From positions 1 through 64,000 of the forward strand of contig NKYR01000019.1 in the NCBI GenBank assembly GCA_003184365.1: 64,000 bases of DNA, in the 5' to 3' direction. Positions 31,321-42,176 of the stretch are shown piece by piece. Each line of letters starts with the position of its first letter. Position 1 is the first letter of the stretch. Under the pieces are notes generated by a model. That model searched no databases and had not been told where the DNA came from. It worked only from the letters and a program-made list of their open reading frames with translations. The position numbers and the translations under genes are program-made. This DNA is from Evernia prunastri. Lineage: Eukaryota > Ascomycota > Lecanoromycetes > Lecanorales > Parmeliaceae.

Positions 31321-34300
31321 CGTGAAAGGGTTGCCGTTGGTGAGAGAAAAGTATGCAATATGTCAGAACGGTAATAAATGGATATGACAGATGTGCAATG
31401 TGTTTGATTGCGAGAGGGAAATGGGGCCTTCTTATACAGCGCTCAGGAGGCCCGAGCAGCTCTGACTTAAAGCACCATTCTGCTTATTTAGGATCCTTTG
31501 AGTCATAACTTTGTATAGGGGCAATCGGTGTGAGGGTTTCACCCAAAGTCAGCAGAGCACACACGAAACGTGCGGCATAGCATCGTCGTTGATGACAGTC
31601 TCAATTCAGCCTGGCTATTGCCTTTCGTCTTGACCCCTATGCTGATTCCAATATAACGGATTGGGGAGTCTTCCTGAGTAATCCAGAGATATCGAAAATA
31701 TGGCGTAGAGATGGAAGAATCCATCGGTTCTCAGTCCAACCCGGTCGATGTTGTTTACATGAAGGATTTGTGGAAGATGCATGATAGAGCCTCCCTCAAG
31801 GCCTCCAGACACACGAAACATGAGGCAAAGCATCAGACAGACAGACAGAGTATGTGGTTTATACCACCAGCGTGAGATTCGGAAGTGCACGGATATATGG
31901 GGTTTCGCATAAGCAGACAGCTAGACTACCTGATGAAAGCTGCAGTCCTAGGAGCTTTTTAAAATGTCAATTCGGTCAAAGTAGCCAGGGACGTAGGAAG
32001 CGAGATTCAGTAGATCGTCAGGAAAGGGAAAGATGAGAGAACGGGCTTTGGAGGCTGGACTTGATACTTAGCCGAACTGATCAGTGGTCAGCCTGCAGTA
32101 CTTGAAACGATAAAGGAGGAATGTACCCAATGCCCTTTGCTTATTTGGTGTTAGAACTCCAATAAGTTCTAGATGTACAAAGGCTTGAGGTACGACAGGG
32201 GAGTCCTACGACTTAGGATAGATCGTGTTTCAATAGTCGAGAAACAATGACTCGTCAAGAAACCAACACTATGTTCGAGCATTGGAGGAATGTTGATGTA
32301 TGACTCGGAGGTTGTGCAGCAAGCGGTCTTGCAGATCAAAAATACGGGAACTCGTATTTGACTAGTAATTTAACATTACCAGGGATCGTATGTTACAGAA
32401 CGGCTCCCGAATTGTAAAACTTCGAACACTTCGCTTATACGATGATTGTATAAGCTGTCGTTAGACAGGAGTAGGTACTGTTGCACCAAATGCTTCATCG
32501 AAATACGCGTAAGCCCCTTTTCGATCCATATGTTATGGGTCACCCGTATTGCTGCACTACCCTTCCTCATGTTTTGGCTAGGCGAGCAATCCCTTCGGGA
32601 TTTCGATTCTCAAACATCTCCAACCGTGTAAGACGGATCCTATCTCCTCTTCCTTTCTAATGCATTTCAAAGCTGTCATACTCTTGAAGCAGTCCTGCAG
32701 AAAATGGGTCCGGCTGCCACAACAGGTTAGTGTGTGAAGGATTTTCCGCGATACAGGTGCAACTTGTGGAGACAAAAATGAGACCTCAATCCAGTCTGGA
32801 AGGTGACACAGGCACTAAGAGGGGGTATGTACGTATGAGGTCCGGTCAGAAACGAGCACGTTTTGCTTAAATCTTACTCAGCATTTCGCTGGTGAGCGTC
32901 TTCCGCGTTTCTCGCCCCCGCACCTCGCAAGGCTTTCCTTTTGGAAAGCTCAGTTCTCAGATGCTTAGAATCTTCGACGTCTGGATCTGACTGAGGTGTA
33001 TACCTCTCTCCAGAGTGCCTGCGGTGCTGTCAGATCTGACGACTGCTGCCAAGGAAGCCTTTCGTCATCGACGAGGCTAGGATTTACGCTCGTAGCAAGC
33101 GAGCCTTATCAGTCTTATGCCTCAGGGTGTTCATCTCTTGCACCCCTGACAATTGCTGCATTTTGCATCATACTCTCTGAAATGGTATGCTTGCTCTTTC
33201 CTGTGTCGCATATCTCCTCAGATCATGCGACTCCTTTCTTGGACAAGAGAAATGGTTTCTTGCTACAAAAAGTCATGGACACAACTCGGATAGGGGCTGC
33301 CACTGACGCGGCCGGAGACGTTGTACGAGGTATGATAGCGTCTTATTTGGTTTGACAGTAGCACCCTACTAACCTTTGCCGAAATGGCGTAATGTTACCG
33401 GGGGCATCGGTAGCAGAATGCCTAGTTTCTCGGATGCTTATAATCAAACATTGTGTTCCTGAATGTGTTCCAGCCCAAGTCATTCTGGCATCGACGAAGA
33501 TGTCGTCAACCCGAGGATCGCTTGGATGGGCTTAGAAGGAACAAGTTGAAATAACAACATCCCCGTTGAGAAGGAACTAGTCTTATCCAAGAATAAAGTG
33601 CGAGGTGGAAAGCCTAGCGAAGCCTTTGCTTTCCGTCCTTGGTCTTGGAAAGGACCAAGTTCCTCAGATACAGTCAGATCGCCTCATCAGAGTCTGTTGC
33701 GGCTAATGAAGACGGCGAAGTAGGCCAAAGACGGCCGACGTCGTACTGAAATCAGTGAGTCCCTTTCAAATACCCCAGTCAAGTGGCCTCACTAAGGATA
33801 ATTCAAAGAAAACCAATTTGATATCAACTTCGAGCCCAATGTCCAAGGCACCCCTCTTGGTATTTTTCACAATCAGATATCTACCTTAGGAAACCTCGAA
33901 GTCGACCAATATCACAATTCCCAGAAACCCGAACCCAGTCAATAAGGTATATCCTCCCCATCACCATACCTACGAATGTACGCTTTCATACTACTTTGCA
34001 GCCGCAACCACAGCCACTTTAAACCTCCTAAGGATCGAAAGTAGCGGATATACTCGGCATTGATTGACCACACAATATCACCAGGATCATCCCAACCGTA
34101 TAGTAGAGTGAACACCACGTCAACCAATGCCCTGATGAACACCGACGCCGTGACTCTTCTACGCTCGTTGATCCGAGGCAGAAACGGCAGTAGTCATATG
34201 GGCATAGACTCTTGTACCGTGCCGAGAGCCCAGAGCACCAAGGTGGTATCTGCAGGACTGTGATACACGTGCTACAAGACTTCGCTTCGTGTACATATGA

Positions 34301-34705
34301 TCTTCATCTTGGGTACATCTTCTAAGCGCGTCTCCTTTTTCCGAGCCGAATTGCTACCTGCAAACACCTCGCCAAGAGTTCGCTCCTCCTTCATCCGTTC
34401 CCTCTCACGACGTTCGATGTGTCGATGCGAAAGCAAGATGACCGTGATTGCGCCTGCTGGAACATGACCATGTGCGAAATCACACGAAAAGCTCAAAGCC
34501 ACCTATCGAACAGCGATGGCTGGAGTGCCTAAAACCGATGGTGTCTGAATCGAGAGAAAAGACTCGACGCGACGTGGAAGCTCCTATGTGCGAGCCACCA
34601 GAACAGGGACGAGGTCTTGGCTCGGAGAGCAAGCGCGGTTGCCCATGGGTGTGCAAACACAGCCTTCACATCTAAGATCTGTCAGGGTGAGGCTTGGCTG
34701 CAGGG
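31321..34705. other. Gene-poor stretch, nothing supported
   Basis: Only short frames. A minus-strand frame at 34272-34502 has a plausible charged stretch (RHIERRERERMKEERTLGEV), and one at 33939-34142 has a hydrophobic-aromatic composition. Neither has a clear start, partner exon or family. Confidence 0.4.
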
Positions 34706-35537
34706 TTATACGAGGGCAGAGTTACCTGGTTTGTCAATCAACTTGATGAGATGCTCAACAGCCGGGTGTTCGGGCCTTTTCCAATTTTCCCATCCTCCAG
34801 GGGGAGGATGAAGAGCTGTCGGGATGGGTTCAAGCCAAAAAGGAGACTCGAAGCCCCGCGGGTAAAATCCAGAATATTCCCAGTCTATAATGGATACCAC
34901 TTGCAAGGTTTCTGGGTCGACCATTATATTATGTTGTCCTAGGTCAATGTGACAGAAGACAAAATCTTCGGTAGCGGAAGTTCGCGATGGCCAGTGAGGT
35001 CGATCATCTTTCATTTGCAGCCTGACGGGTGGAATGATATCGCCGCGTACGGAACCAAGTGTCTTAGATGTCAATTTGTTGAGCTGGGGTAGAACGGTCT
35101 CGTTGATGTACAGGAAAACATTGCTCGTAAGTCTTTCTTTATCCTCTTCGCTGATTTTCTCCACTAGTTCGTGCATGGTCTCACGCTTCACGGTTTCTGT
35201 TGTGATACTGGCAACATTATCGTGGATGGAGAAATGGAGAAGCTTAGGAACGCGAATGGTTGTGTTCTGAGCAATGAAGATCAAAGTATCCCTCTCGTTC
35301 TCGAGTCGCTCACGCGACCAAGGTGCAACGATTAGCTCACGCTTGATGTTGAACCACCTTTCTTCTAGGTGCAATTGCCGCTTGGTGAAGGTTTTCGGAG
35401 TTCGGAGTCACAGTGTAATGTCTATCAGCTGGAGTCTGCCATTCCGAAGTGTCTCCATCAGGTCCAGGTGTAACTTTGACACCATACGCGCTTTCAGGCA
35501 TGGTTGGAAGCATTAGTTCATCCGTGCTTTCAGCCAT
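34706..35537 (-). pseudogene. Aminoglycoside-phosphotransferase-like gene with a frameshift
   Basis: The main frame (35374-34706) encodes an APH/choline-kinase-like fold. FCHIDLGQHNIMVDPETL carries the catalytic HxD-x4-N loop, and VVSIIDWEYSGFYP carries the metal-binding Asp region. The natural N-terminus lies in another frame, from ATG 35537 (MAESTDELMLPTMPESAYG) to RHYTVTPN at about 35400. Past that point coding continues in the shifted frame as TFTKRQLHLEERWFNIKREL. The frames differ by 1 nt around 35390-35402 (minus strand CTCCGAAAACC). The only GT-AG pair that would join them is about 31 bp, shorter than expected. So this is a frameshifted gene, or an indel error in the assembly. Members of this fungal family are numerous and mostly uncharacterised; substrate unknown. 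Confidence 0.7.
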
Positions 35538-38500
35538 GGTTGGAGGTTGAAGTGTAGAGAGGAGTATGGCATGAGATGAAAAGATGAAGAAGATGCGAAA
35601 TGGCGAAATACGCGAAATACGCGAAATTGATGTAGAGCTAGGCAATCATGTGGCACAGCACCAAAGGCTAATAACGTTAAACCTGGTCCAAAGTTCTAGA
35701 TACATCTGGCTATTGAATCACGCTTTGACCCCTTATAACATACATGCCATTGTCGAGTACAATAAGATACGTGTGCACAACCCAACCAAAATTCTCAACT
35801 CGCTCTCCAAGTACTCGACAATTTCCTCATCCAAGTTCCATCCTCCTTTACGCCCCGCCCTCTTCCATCGTCGCCATGAGCTCTGGGGAATGTCATGATC
35901 TATTCAATGATATAATATGGCTTACTTACATTTCTTGACAGGCGTATGTCTCACTGCAGAAGACTTGGCATACTGTGGACGGTTGCACGTCACCGCCCGG
36001 ACGGCCCAGACATACAACAGAAGTCATTACGGACGTGTCTAGTCTAGCCTGACCGTGCACGCATTGATTGTTTCCCAAAACCATTGCTTGGGTCGAGGGA
36101 GTTCTGCCGGGCCGATAGACTGAGACTTGAGGGATGATGTCAATCTGAGCGTGAAGTACTCTGGGAAGCTGAGGGAAATCAGCGGCCTTTCATGGACAGA
36201 GCAAGACCAGGCAGCAGAGTCATCAGGCAGGAGATTCAGGCTCGCAGTTACCCATTGGGCTGCAGCAGGTCTAACAGAGTACCCCTTGCGTTCAATCTCT
36301 CGAAAGCGGCTCCAAGTCTGTGGCCGAGGCTCACTGAAGAGGATTGTGGCAGGCGCAGTCGAGAAGAAGCACAGTCTCCTTGAACCACACTGCTGAGAGC
36401 GTTCAATATTGGTTGGCTGAGTGGTGTTCGAAGGTGGTGGCAGGGTTGAAGCTGCCTCCGCCATCCAATGGTTCACCAATGGTTCGACCGTTCTAGCGCG
36501 TCTTGATGCACAAGCCATTGGGGCTGTGTTCTAAGTCGGTATACTTCCATGCTAGATATTCCACCATGGAGAGCCCTACGAGGAGCTCGTCGACAGGTAA
36601 TGGAAATAACCTTTCTTGGCGGCTATTGCAGGGTTGGTATTGGCGGCTTGTGGAGCTGCTACTGCAAGATTGGCGACCGCGTGCTTCAGACTTCGTTGCA
36701 CTCCAACTACTGTCACTCTAGGATGGTTGTGAGTCATTCAGTAGACAATTGGAACAACCTAGAGCGAGGCAGCAGCAAGACTGAAGAGACCGTATCCTTC
36801 AAGGCTGACTTGGCAAGGGGATATGGGATCAGGCTGAATGGCTCTATATGAGTTCGGTAGGTAAGACAGCTCAGGCAATAAAAAGCTGTCCGGAAAAAGG
36901 CAAAAAATCAATTGCGGGATTCAGCAAACGTCCAGAATCCCCTGAGGGTCATCCAAAAGATCTTGCCTGTTTCAAAGAGTGTATTTACCTGCAACATAAA
37001 TTCGTACCGCCCCCAAACTTTGCCTTTCCACATGATACGACCTCGAAATACCACATCACAGCTGCTTGACCGTACAGGTGGACTTGGGCAACTTCCAAAA
37101 GGCTAATACCTGGTTTTCAAGGCGTCTATGGAGCTGCATTCTCAAACGAAGGTATCGATATCTTTGTTTCAATAAAGGGTCGCCCAGAGTAGGGACCACT
37201 TAGCCCCCGAAGATGGAGTATCTGATGTTCGTTGCCGCCAGAATTTGATGAAGCGCAAGCCCAGCGTCGCCCAATCTGGACTGGATTGTGCACACGAAGT
37301 CATAGGGAAGACTGATCCTTGAAAGTAATTGCTGATGCCTAGCACAATCTGTATAAAGGGGTTTCATCTCTCCACATCTGTGTCTTATCGGGGCTGACTA
37401 TTGACGGCTCTGCGGACGGCAGATGGGCAGAGTCTAGATTTCTCTAGGCGGGCCATACAGGATTCAGCTTACACGCGCCAAATGCTGCACTGATGAAAGC
37501 GCTCGTTAGCGGGGATTTGGCACATGTGTGGTAACAGCTCAAATCAGAAAATCAGTTGGATGGGCATAAATGAAAACTGGAAGCAGTTGTCAGCCAGAAC
37601 TTCTGCTCGCCTTGCCCCTTTCTACCGCCATCTCAAAGTATGGTCGATGAGCAGAGAGAGAAAGAGGAAGTTGGAACCAACACAACTCGGCGGCTAGATG
37701 TATTATAGAAAACACGCTAGACTTTCTAGCGAGGAACTCAAACGCCCTACTCGCCGTCGCCACCAATCATTTAGCGCCAGTGCTTGATACTTTGAGCTTT
37801 CCAAGATTGCTCCGATTGGAAATACGATGATCTGCGCCTCAACGGTCAGAGACAACCATGATTTTGCGCCTAACGAGCTCCCACCGAGCAAAGCCAAAGA
37901 CTCAAGATTTGTGCAAATTCGATTGTCGGACGCCCTTTGACTCAACTGTCCCTTTCACTTGTGGTCCATGCGCTGTGGATTTTTGGTTCTGCCTATATCA
38001 TTGGAAAACTTTGCAATTTAATTGGGAAGGTCCTCTTGTTGTAGATGTACCTTTAGCGTTGTATTTTCGTAGGGAAATTGATATGAGATCGTCGAGCGTG
38101 AGCTCTTATATCAATGGTTTATGTAGATGGTAGAGCTAGCCTGTTGCTGCCAGAGATCAATGTTCAAGGCAGTGCAATGTTTACGGACTGCAATAGCGCA
38201 TGCTGTTGACGAAGCTTAGGTAGTGGACGGGAGACTTAGGTTGGCAGTAATTAAGATAGGGTTAGGGTTTGATGATCATCCCGTCCGGTCCGGCATGAAA
38301 CTTCATCTCATCTTTTGCCCCGCGTAAGCTGTCAGAAATATCTCAGAAGCCCGATCAAAGTAATGAACATCTCCAAGACTGTCTTCTTACGAAGAAACGA
38401 ACAAGTGTTTGTGTTGCAGCAATTTGAAAATATTAACAGCATCAGTCTGAACCAGGCAGGGAAGTTTATGAATGCTTGGTAGGGTTTGCAGATGATATGT

Positions 38501-38669
38501 TACTAAAGAAAAGCTCACAAGGCCACCACTACACCATTTGCTTAAAAGAATGAATCCCAGCTTTCGATCTGCTGCTCTCCAGGAGTGCAGAAAGAAGAGA
38601 TAATGTCCACCATCCGTGCATCTGACCTTTCTCCTCCTCTGACCATGGCTCTCTGACAACCACTACCCT
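35538..38669. other. Gene-poor stretch, nothing supported
   Basis: Several overlapping short frames on both strands (for example minus 36039-36518 and plus 36549-36851), none with clear coding composition, splice logic or recognisable motif. Confidence 0.4.
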
Positions 38670-40211
38670 CTAGGATGAATTCCACCCAAATCCCATCTCC
38701 ACACCCGCACCTTCACACTCCGTGACTACAGTCTCGTCCAGCTCAGCTCGCTCAAGGTGCTCAAAGTAGATGCTGGTAAGGTTGGGTAGCATCTCGTCTT
38801 TTCGAGAAGCCACGTCTGCAAGCATGGCAGTAGCATCATGTTTCGGTAGGGGACCCACTAGCTGCAATCGACATGCCGACAGTGGTAGGGCATCCACAAG
38901 ACGTCTTGGATGGGTAGGGATCCATATGGCCCCAGTCGAAGGCTTAGCCGCTTGGACCTCTCGGTAGAGCACCAGGGTCTCCAGTCTGATCGTCTCCAAA
39001 GCCTCGAAAGCGCACAGGCTACCAATGAAAGGTTCACCCTTATCAATTTCTATCTCGGCGCCTTCCGTATCCCAGTCATAAGTCAGTTCGAGATGGCGTA
39101 GTGTCTTCGTGGTATGAATCCCCAACACTCGCATGATCTGACGCGGCTCCCACAGCCGACCTGAAGAAAAAGCGCCAGCCCAAAAGTTGAACACAAATTT
39201 TTGGAGGCCTTCTATCCCACGGAGCGAACTCGAGAAGGACGCAGCGTCAATGGCGCTGCAATCGAACTCAAGGCTTGTGACCTTGGAAGGCTCAATAGCC
39301 CCATTGCTGAAAGGTCTGGGATCTCCGCCATCGCCAACGATCATTCGTCCCTTGATGGTCCTCATCGAAGGGAGTTCCATGAAGCCATTGAGAAGGTCGT
39401 AGCTGGTCACGCAGTGTCCAAATATACCATGCATTCCGATCTCGGTCAAATTATCGAAGGAGTTGATTCCTATGGGCTTATCCCTTTCGGAGATCGCCGC
39501 CCGGAGCAGGTGTTCCAAGGTCAACAAATGCTGGGAATCTATGATCCGGTAATAGTTCACGAGCCGAATCTTCTGGACATTAGGGAGTACTGCAACAAGG
39601 AGGCTTGCTGCCGCACCCATGTCGCCGCAAAGTATTTTCCTGGTCCATTGCGTGGCCTGTGGACAGTGAAGGATATCCGTTTCTCCTCGTCCTGGGTAAA
39701 GGTACTGCTGTACCTCCAGCACTTTCCTCAAGAGTCGCTCGTGGAATCGCATTTCCGCCACTGCATCCTGAAGCTCGGCCATGTCGAGTTCAGCTTTGTC
39801 CTCGCCCCTGAATCCCTGACCAGTAGTACCCTCCAGGTATCCAATGGTGAGGGTCTTGGTGTAGACCCAGGCTCCAGTATCTGCGAGGAGATCTCGCAGC
39901 ACCGGAAGGGGGTGGACACCACTGACCGGCGGATTCTTGCGCCACATCAAGCTGTCAATTTCTCCAACTGTAATAGTGGACCAAGCCCGCTTCCTTTCTT
40001 TCTGCTCCTTCAACCTCTTTCCGCAATACATGTGGATGCCCTTCGAGGATAGGGCCAAAGCCACGATGCAGTCCAAGTCGGTGTGGGAGACGATCTGGAA
40101 TTTGAGCTCTCCTGCGAGGCTCATCAAGGTAGGCATCTCAGCAGTTGCAATTGGCACCGGGGCTTGGACAGGAGCAGGATTGGTTCGAGGAGAGTCGGGT
40201 AGGCTCTGCAT
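38670..40211 (-). CDS. F-box-like hypothetical protein
   Basis: 513 residues from ATG 40211 (MQSLPDSPRTNPAP); codons upstream of it lack an ATG. Residues about 25-65 (MPTLMSLAGELKFQIVSHTD, then LDCIVALALSSKGIHMYC) match the fungal F-box layout: a short LP-like opening, then a helix and a LALSS-type element. The rest has Leu-rich segments reminiscent of degenerate leucine-rich repeats (LRHLELTYDW, LPNLTSIYFEHLERAEL). Such proteins usually recruit substrates to SCF ubiquitin ligases. Here the F-box assignment is moderate and the substrate unknown. Single exon with no visible disruption. Confidence 0.75.
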   Translation of the reverse strand: MQSLPDSPRTNPAPVQAPVPIATAEMPTLMSLAGELKFQIVSHTDLDCIVALALSSKGIHMYCGKRLKEQKERKRAWSTITVGEIDSLMWRKNPPVSGVHPLPVLRDLLADTGAWVYTKTLTIGYLEGTTGQGFRGEDKAELDMAELQDAVAEMRFHERLLRKVLEVQQYLYPGRGETDILHCPQATQWTRKILCGDMGAAASLLVAVLPNVQKIRLVNYYRIIDSQHLLTLEHLLRAAISERDKPIGINSFDNLTEIGMHGIFGHCVTSYDLLNGFMELPSMRTIKGRMIVGDGGDPRPFSNGAIEPSKVTSLEFDCSAIDAASFSSSLRGIEGLQKFVFNFWAGAFSSGRLWEPRQIMRVLGIHTTKTLRHLELTYDWDTEGAEIEIDKGEPFIGSLCAFEALETIRLETLVLYREVQAAKPSTGAIWIPTHPRRLVDALPLSACRLQLVGPLPKHDATAMLADVASRKDEMLPNLTSIYFEHLERAELDETVVTECEGAGVEMGFGWNSS

Positions 40212-40728
40212 TGTGTGTATGTTTCTTTGAGTAATGTTCAAGACTAATCAGGTTGATGGATGATGTGTTGATGTACGTGTGGATGCTCAAAGGTTGAGGG
40301 ATTTTTAGATGAGAGAAGAGGACTCTTTGTACCACTGGAGGTGAGGGGTTTTAAAATTACGGAAGCCTTGCGCTCCACTACGCATACCTGCTTGTTGGTC
40401 TACGGGCTCCGACGGAGGTATAGCTACAAAGGGCATACGAATTCAGGCTACGTATGGCCGAATTATTCCGCGCACCTATTGGCGGTCAAGTAGTAGTCAC
40501 CATGGAAAAAGTAAACAGCACGCTAGGTCCACAACAGCTATTGGATTTCAAGGACCTAGACTGGTAGGCTGGCACCTGGTGTCAGCAATCTACAAAGCCT
40601 GTCCCAGCTTCAATACACGTCTTCCCGCTGGCCACCGTAAACTCGTCTCTTCAACCGGAAACCCTCGCCATGACATTTCCACGACGACAGCGTAACTTCT
40701 CTCGTCCTTTCGAGGCGCGTCCCCCTCC
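40212..40728. other. Intergenic, no recognisable gene
   Basis: Promoter side of the F-box-like gene and 3' flank of the next minus-strand gene. Nothing else seen. Confidence 0.5.
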
Positions 40729-41445
40729 TCAAGAGCGAATAGTGATATACGATTTTCTAGCATGGAATGTTAGAAACCACATGACAATCAAATCATCCTC
40801 CTCAGGACCGTTGAAATCGGTGGCTTTGACACTTTCCAATGACGCCCACACGTGGGGCGGCGGGTTGCTGCTACGGAATATGGGTTCTGCTCTCCTCGGA
40901 GGCTGTCCACCGTGTAGGTATGGCCCTTGGTGATGACGGCGGACTACTTCCCTTACAGGGCAGTCCCAGTGTGTGCAATAGGGGCGAGGCGGCCCCATGG
41001 CTCCCCTGGGCCCCCCACGGATTGAAGGCACTGGGGAGGGGGGCGGCGCTGGAGGATGAACGGGGCTTCGCGGCACGTCTGAAAGATAACCGTCAAAGCT
41101 TGGAAGAGGCGCGTTCAGCGAAGGGTTTATGCCGGTAAGAGTTGCAATGGCTTGTCCATGGGTTTGCACACTCGGGGCAGCCAAGATTGGCAGGCTCGAC
41201 GGAGTTGCAATGGCCTGTCCATGGGCTTGCACACTCGGGGCAGCCAAGATTGGCAGGCTTGACGATTGAGGAGCGGTCATAGGCTGACCTTCCTGAGCTG
41301 GGGCAGCCAAGATTGGCAGGCTTGGAGATTGAGGAACGGTCGTAGGCTGACCTTCCTGAGCTGGGGCAGCCATGATTGGCAGGCTTGACGACTGAGGAGC
41401 GGTCGTAGGCTGACCTTCCTGAGCTGTCTGCGCTGTGCTGGACAT
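40729..41445 (-). CDS. Repeat-rich protein with unrecognised C/H domain, paralogue A
   Basis: 238 residues from ATG 41445. The N-terminal half is made of 21-residue tandem repeats (next entry). A Pro-rich segment follows, then a C-terminal domain of about 85 residues: C-x4-C (CTHWDC), then HHQGPYLHGG, SSNPPPHVWASL and EEDDLIVMWFLTFHA. The same order of motifs occurs in the gene at 42177-43769, so the two are paralogues sharing a domain I do not recognise. The C-x4-C and flanking His residues could bind a metal (inference). Single exon; function unknown. Confidence 0.65.
   Translation of the reverse strand: MSSTAQTAQEGQPTTAPQSSSLPIMAAPAQEGQPTTVPQSPSLPILAAPAQEGQPMTAPQSSSLPILAAPSVQAHGQAIATPSSLPILAAPSVQTHGQAIATLTGINPSLNAPLPSFDGYLSDVPRSPVHPPAPPPSPVPSIRGGPRGAMGPPRPYCTHWDCPVREVVRRHHQGPYLHGGQPPRRAEPIFRSSNPPPHVWASLESVKATDFNGPEEDDLIVMWFLTFHARKSYITIRS
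41110..41424 (-). repeat. 63-bp tandem repeats in paralogue A
   Basis: Three units encode AQEGQPTTAPQSSSLPIMAAP-like 21-residue repeats. The next encodes SVQAHGQAIATPSSLPILAA plus P, and the fifth is partial. All end in SLPILAAP or a variant, and the DNA period is 63 bp. Confidence 0.85.
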
Positions 41446-42176
41446 CGTCTCAGGTACGCAGCGATCTGGTGCTTGCTGCTGACGACGGCTGATGGGGTTA
41501 TGGGGGATCTTTGGGCTTGTACGGTGTCGATGATGCGGTGGGAGGTGCGAATAAGTATCGAGTTGCTCTGGAACCAGCTTTGAGACCAGTTTCTAATGAT
41601 TTTGGACAAGTCAGCTCAGCATTTCTGTGTTGTGTAACGCACAATGATTTGTCTCACACACAAAGACACACTGTTGTCTCATTCAGTCCTGCTGTAAGGG
41701 TTCATTGGCGGGCTCTAGACAATGAAATGCTCTTTGCTACTCACATTTGTCGAAAAGCAAGAGTCAAGGTATGTCAGAGATCAGACCTTGATGTTAGCAA
41801 GAGGATGAAGAAGCTTAGATGACAAGTCCCCGCTTTGTCACGGTCCGACTGGTCAGACTGTGATACGCTTACCGTTTTTGGACGGGCTAAATTTTGGACA
41901 AACACTACGTTTTAAGGTACCTGATGTGAATTCTCAGCTGACAAAACTTCTGAAGGCAAAAACGAGTGTGCACCCCAGTTGAATGACCTGCTCCCCTCTC
42001 GAAGAATCTTTTATTTGACATAGCAAGCATATACACTGCCCTCGAAACCACTACATAGCACCCCTTGCCACAGGCAACCCACGCAAAATGGCCCTACTCT
42101 GACCGACCTACACGAAGAACACTCAGCTCTAACACAGACCCTGGCACAAACCTTGGAAAGAACCTCCATTCCACAT
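41446..42176. other. Intergenic, no recognisable gene
   Basis: Gap between the two paralogues. Only short frames. Confidence 0.5.

Noticed and set aside
36039..36851. Opposite-strand frames of 100-160 codons
   Set aside because: No protein-like composition, starts or splice partners; each is as likely a shadow of the other.
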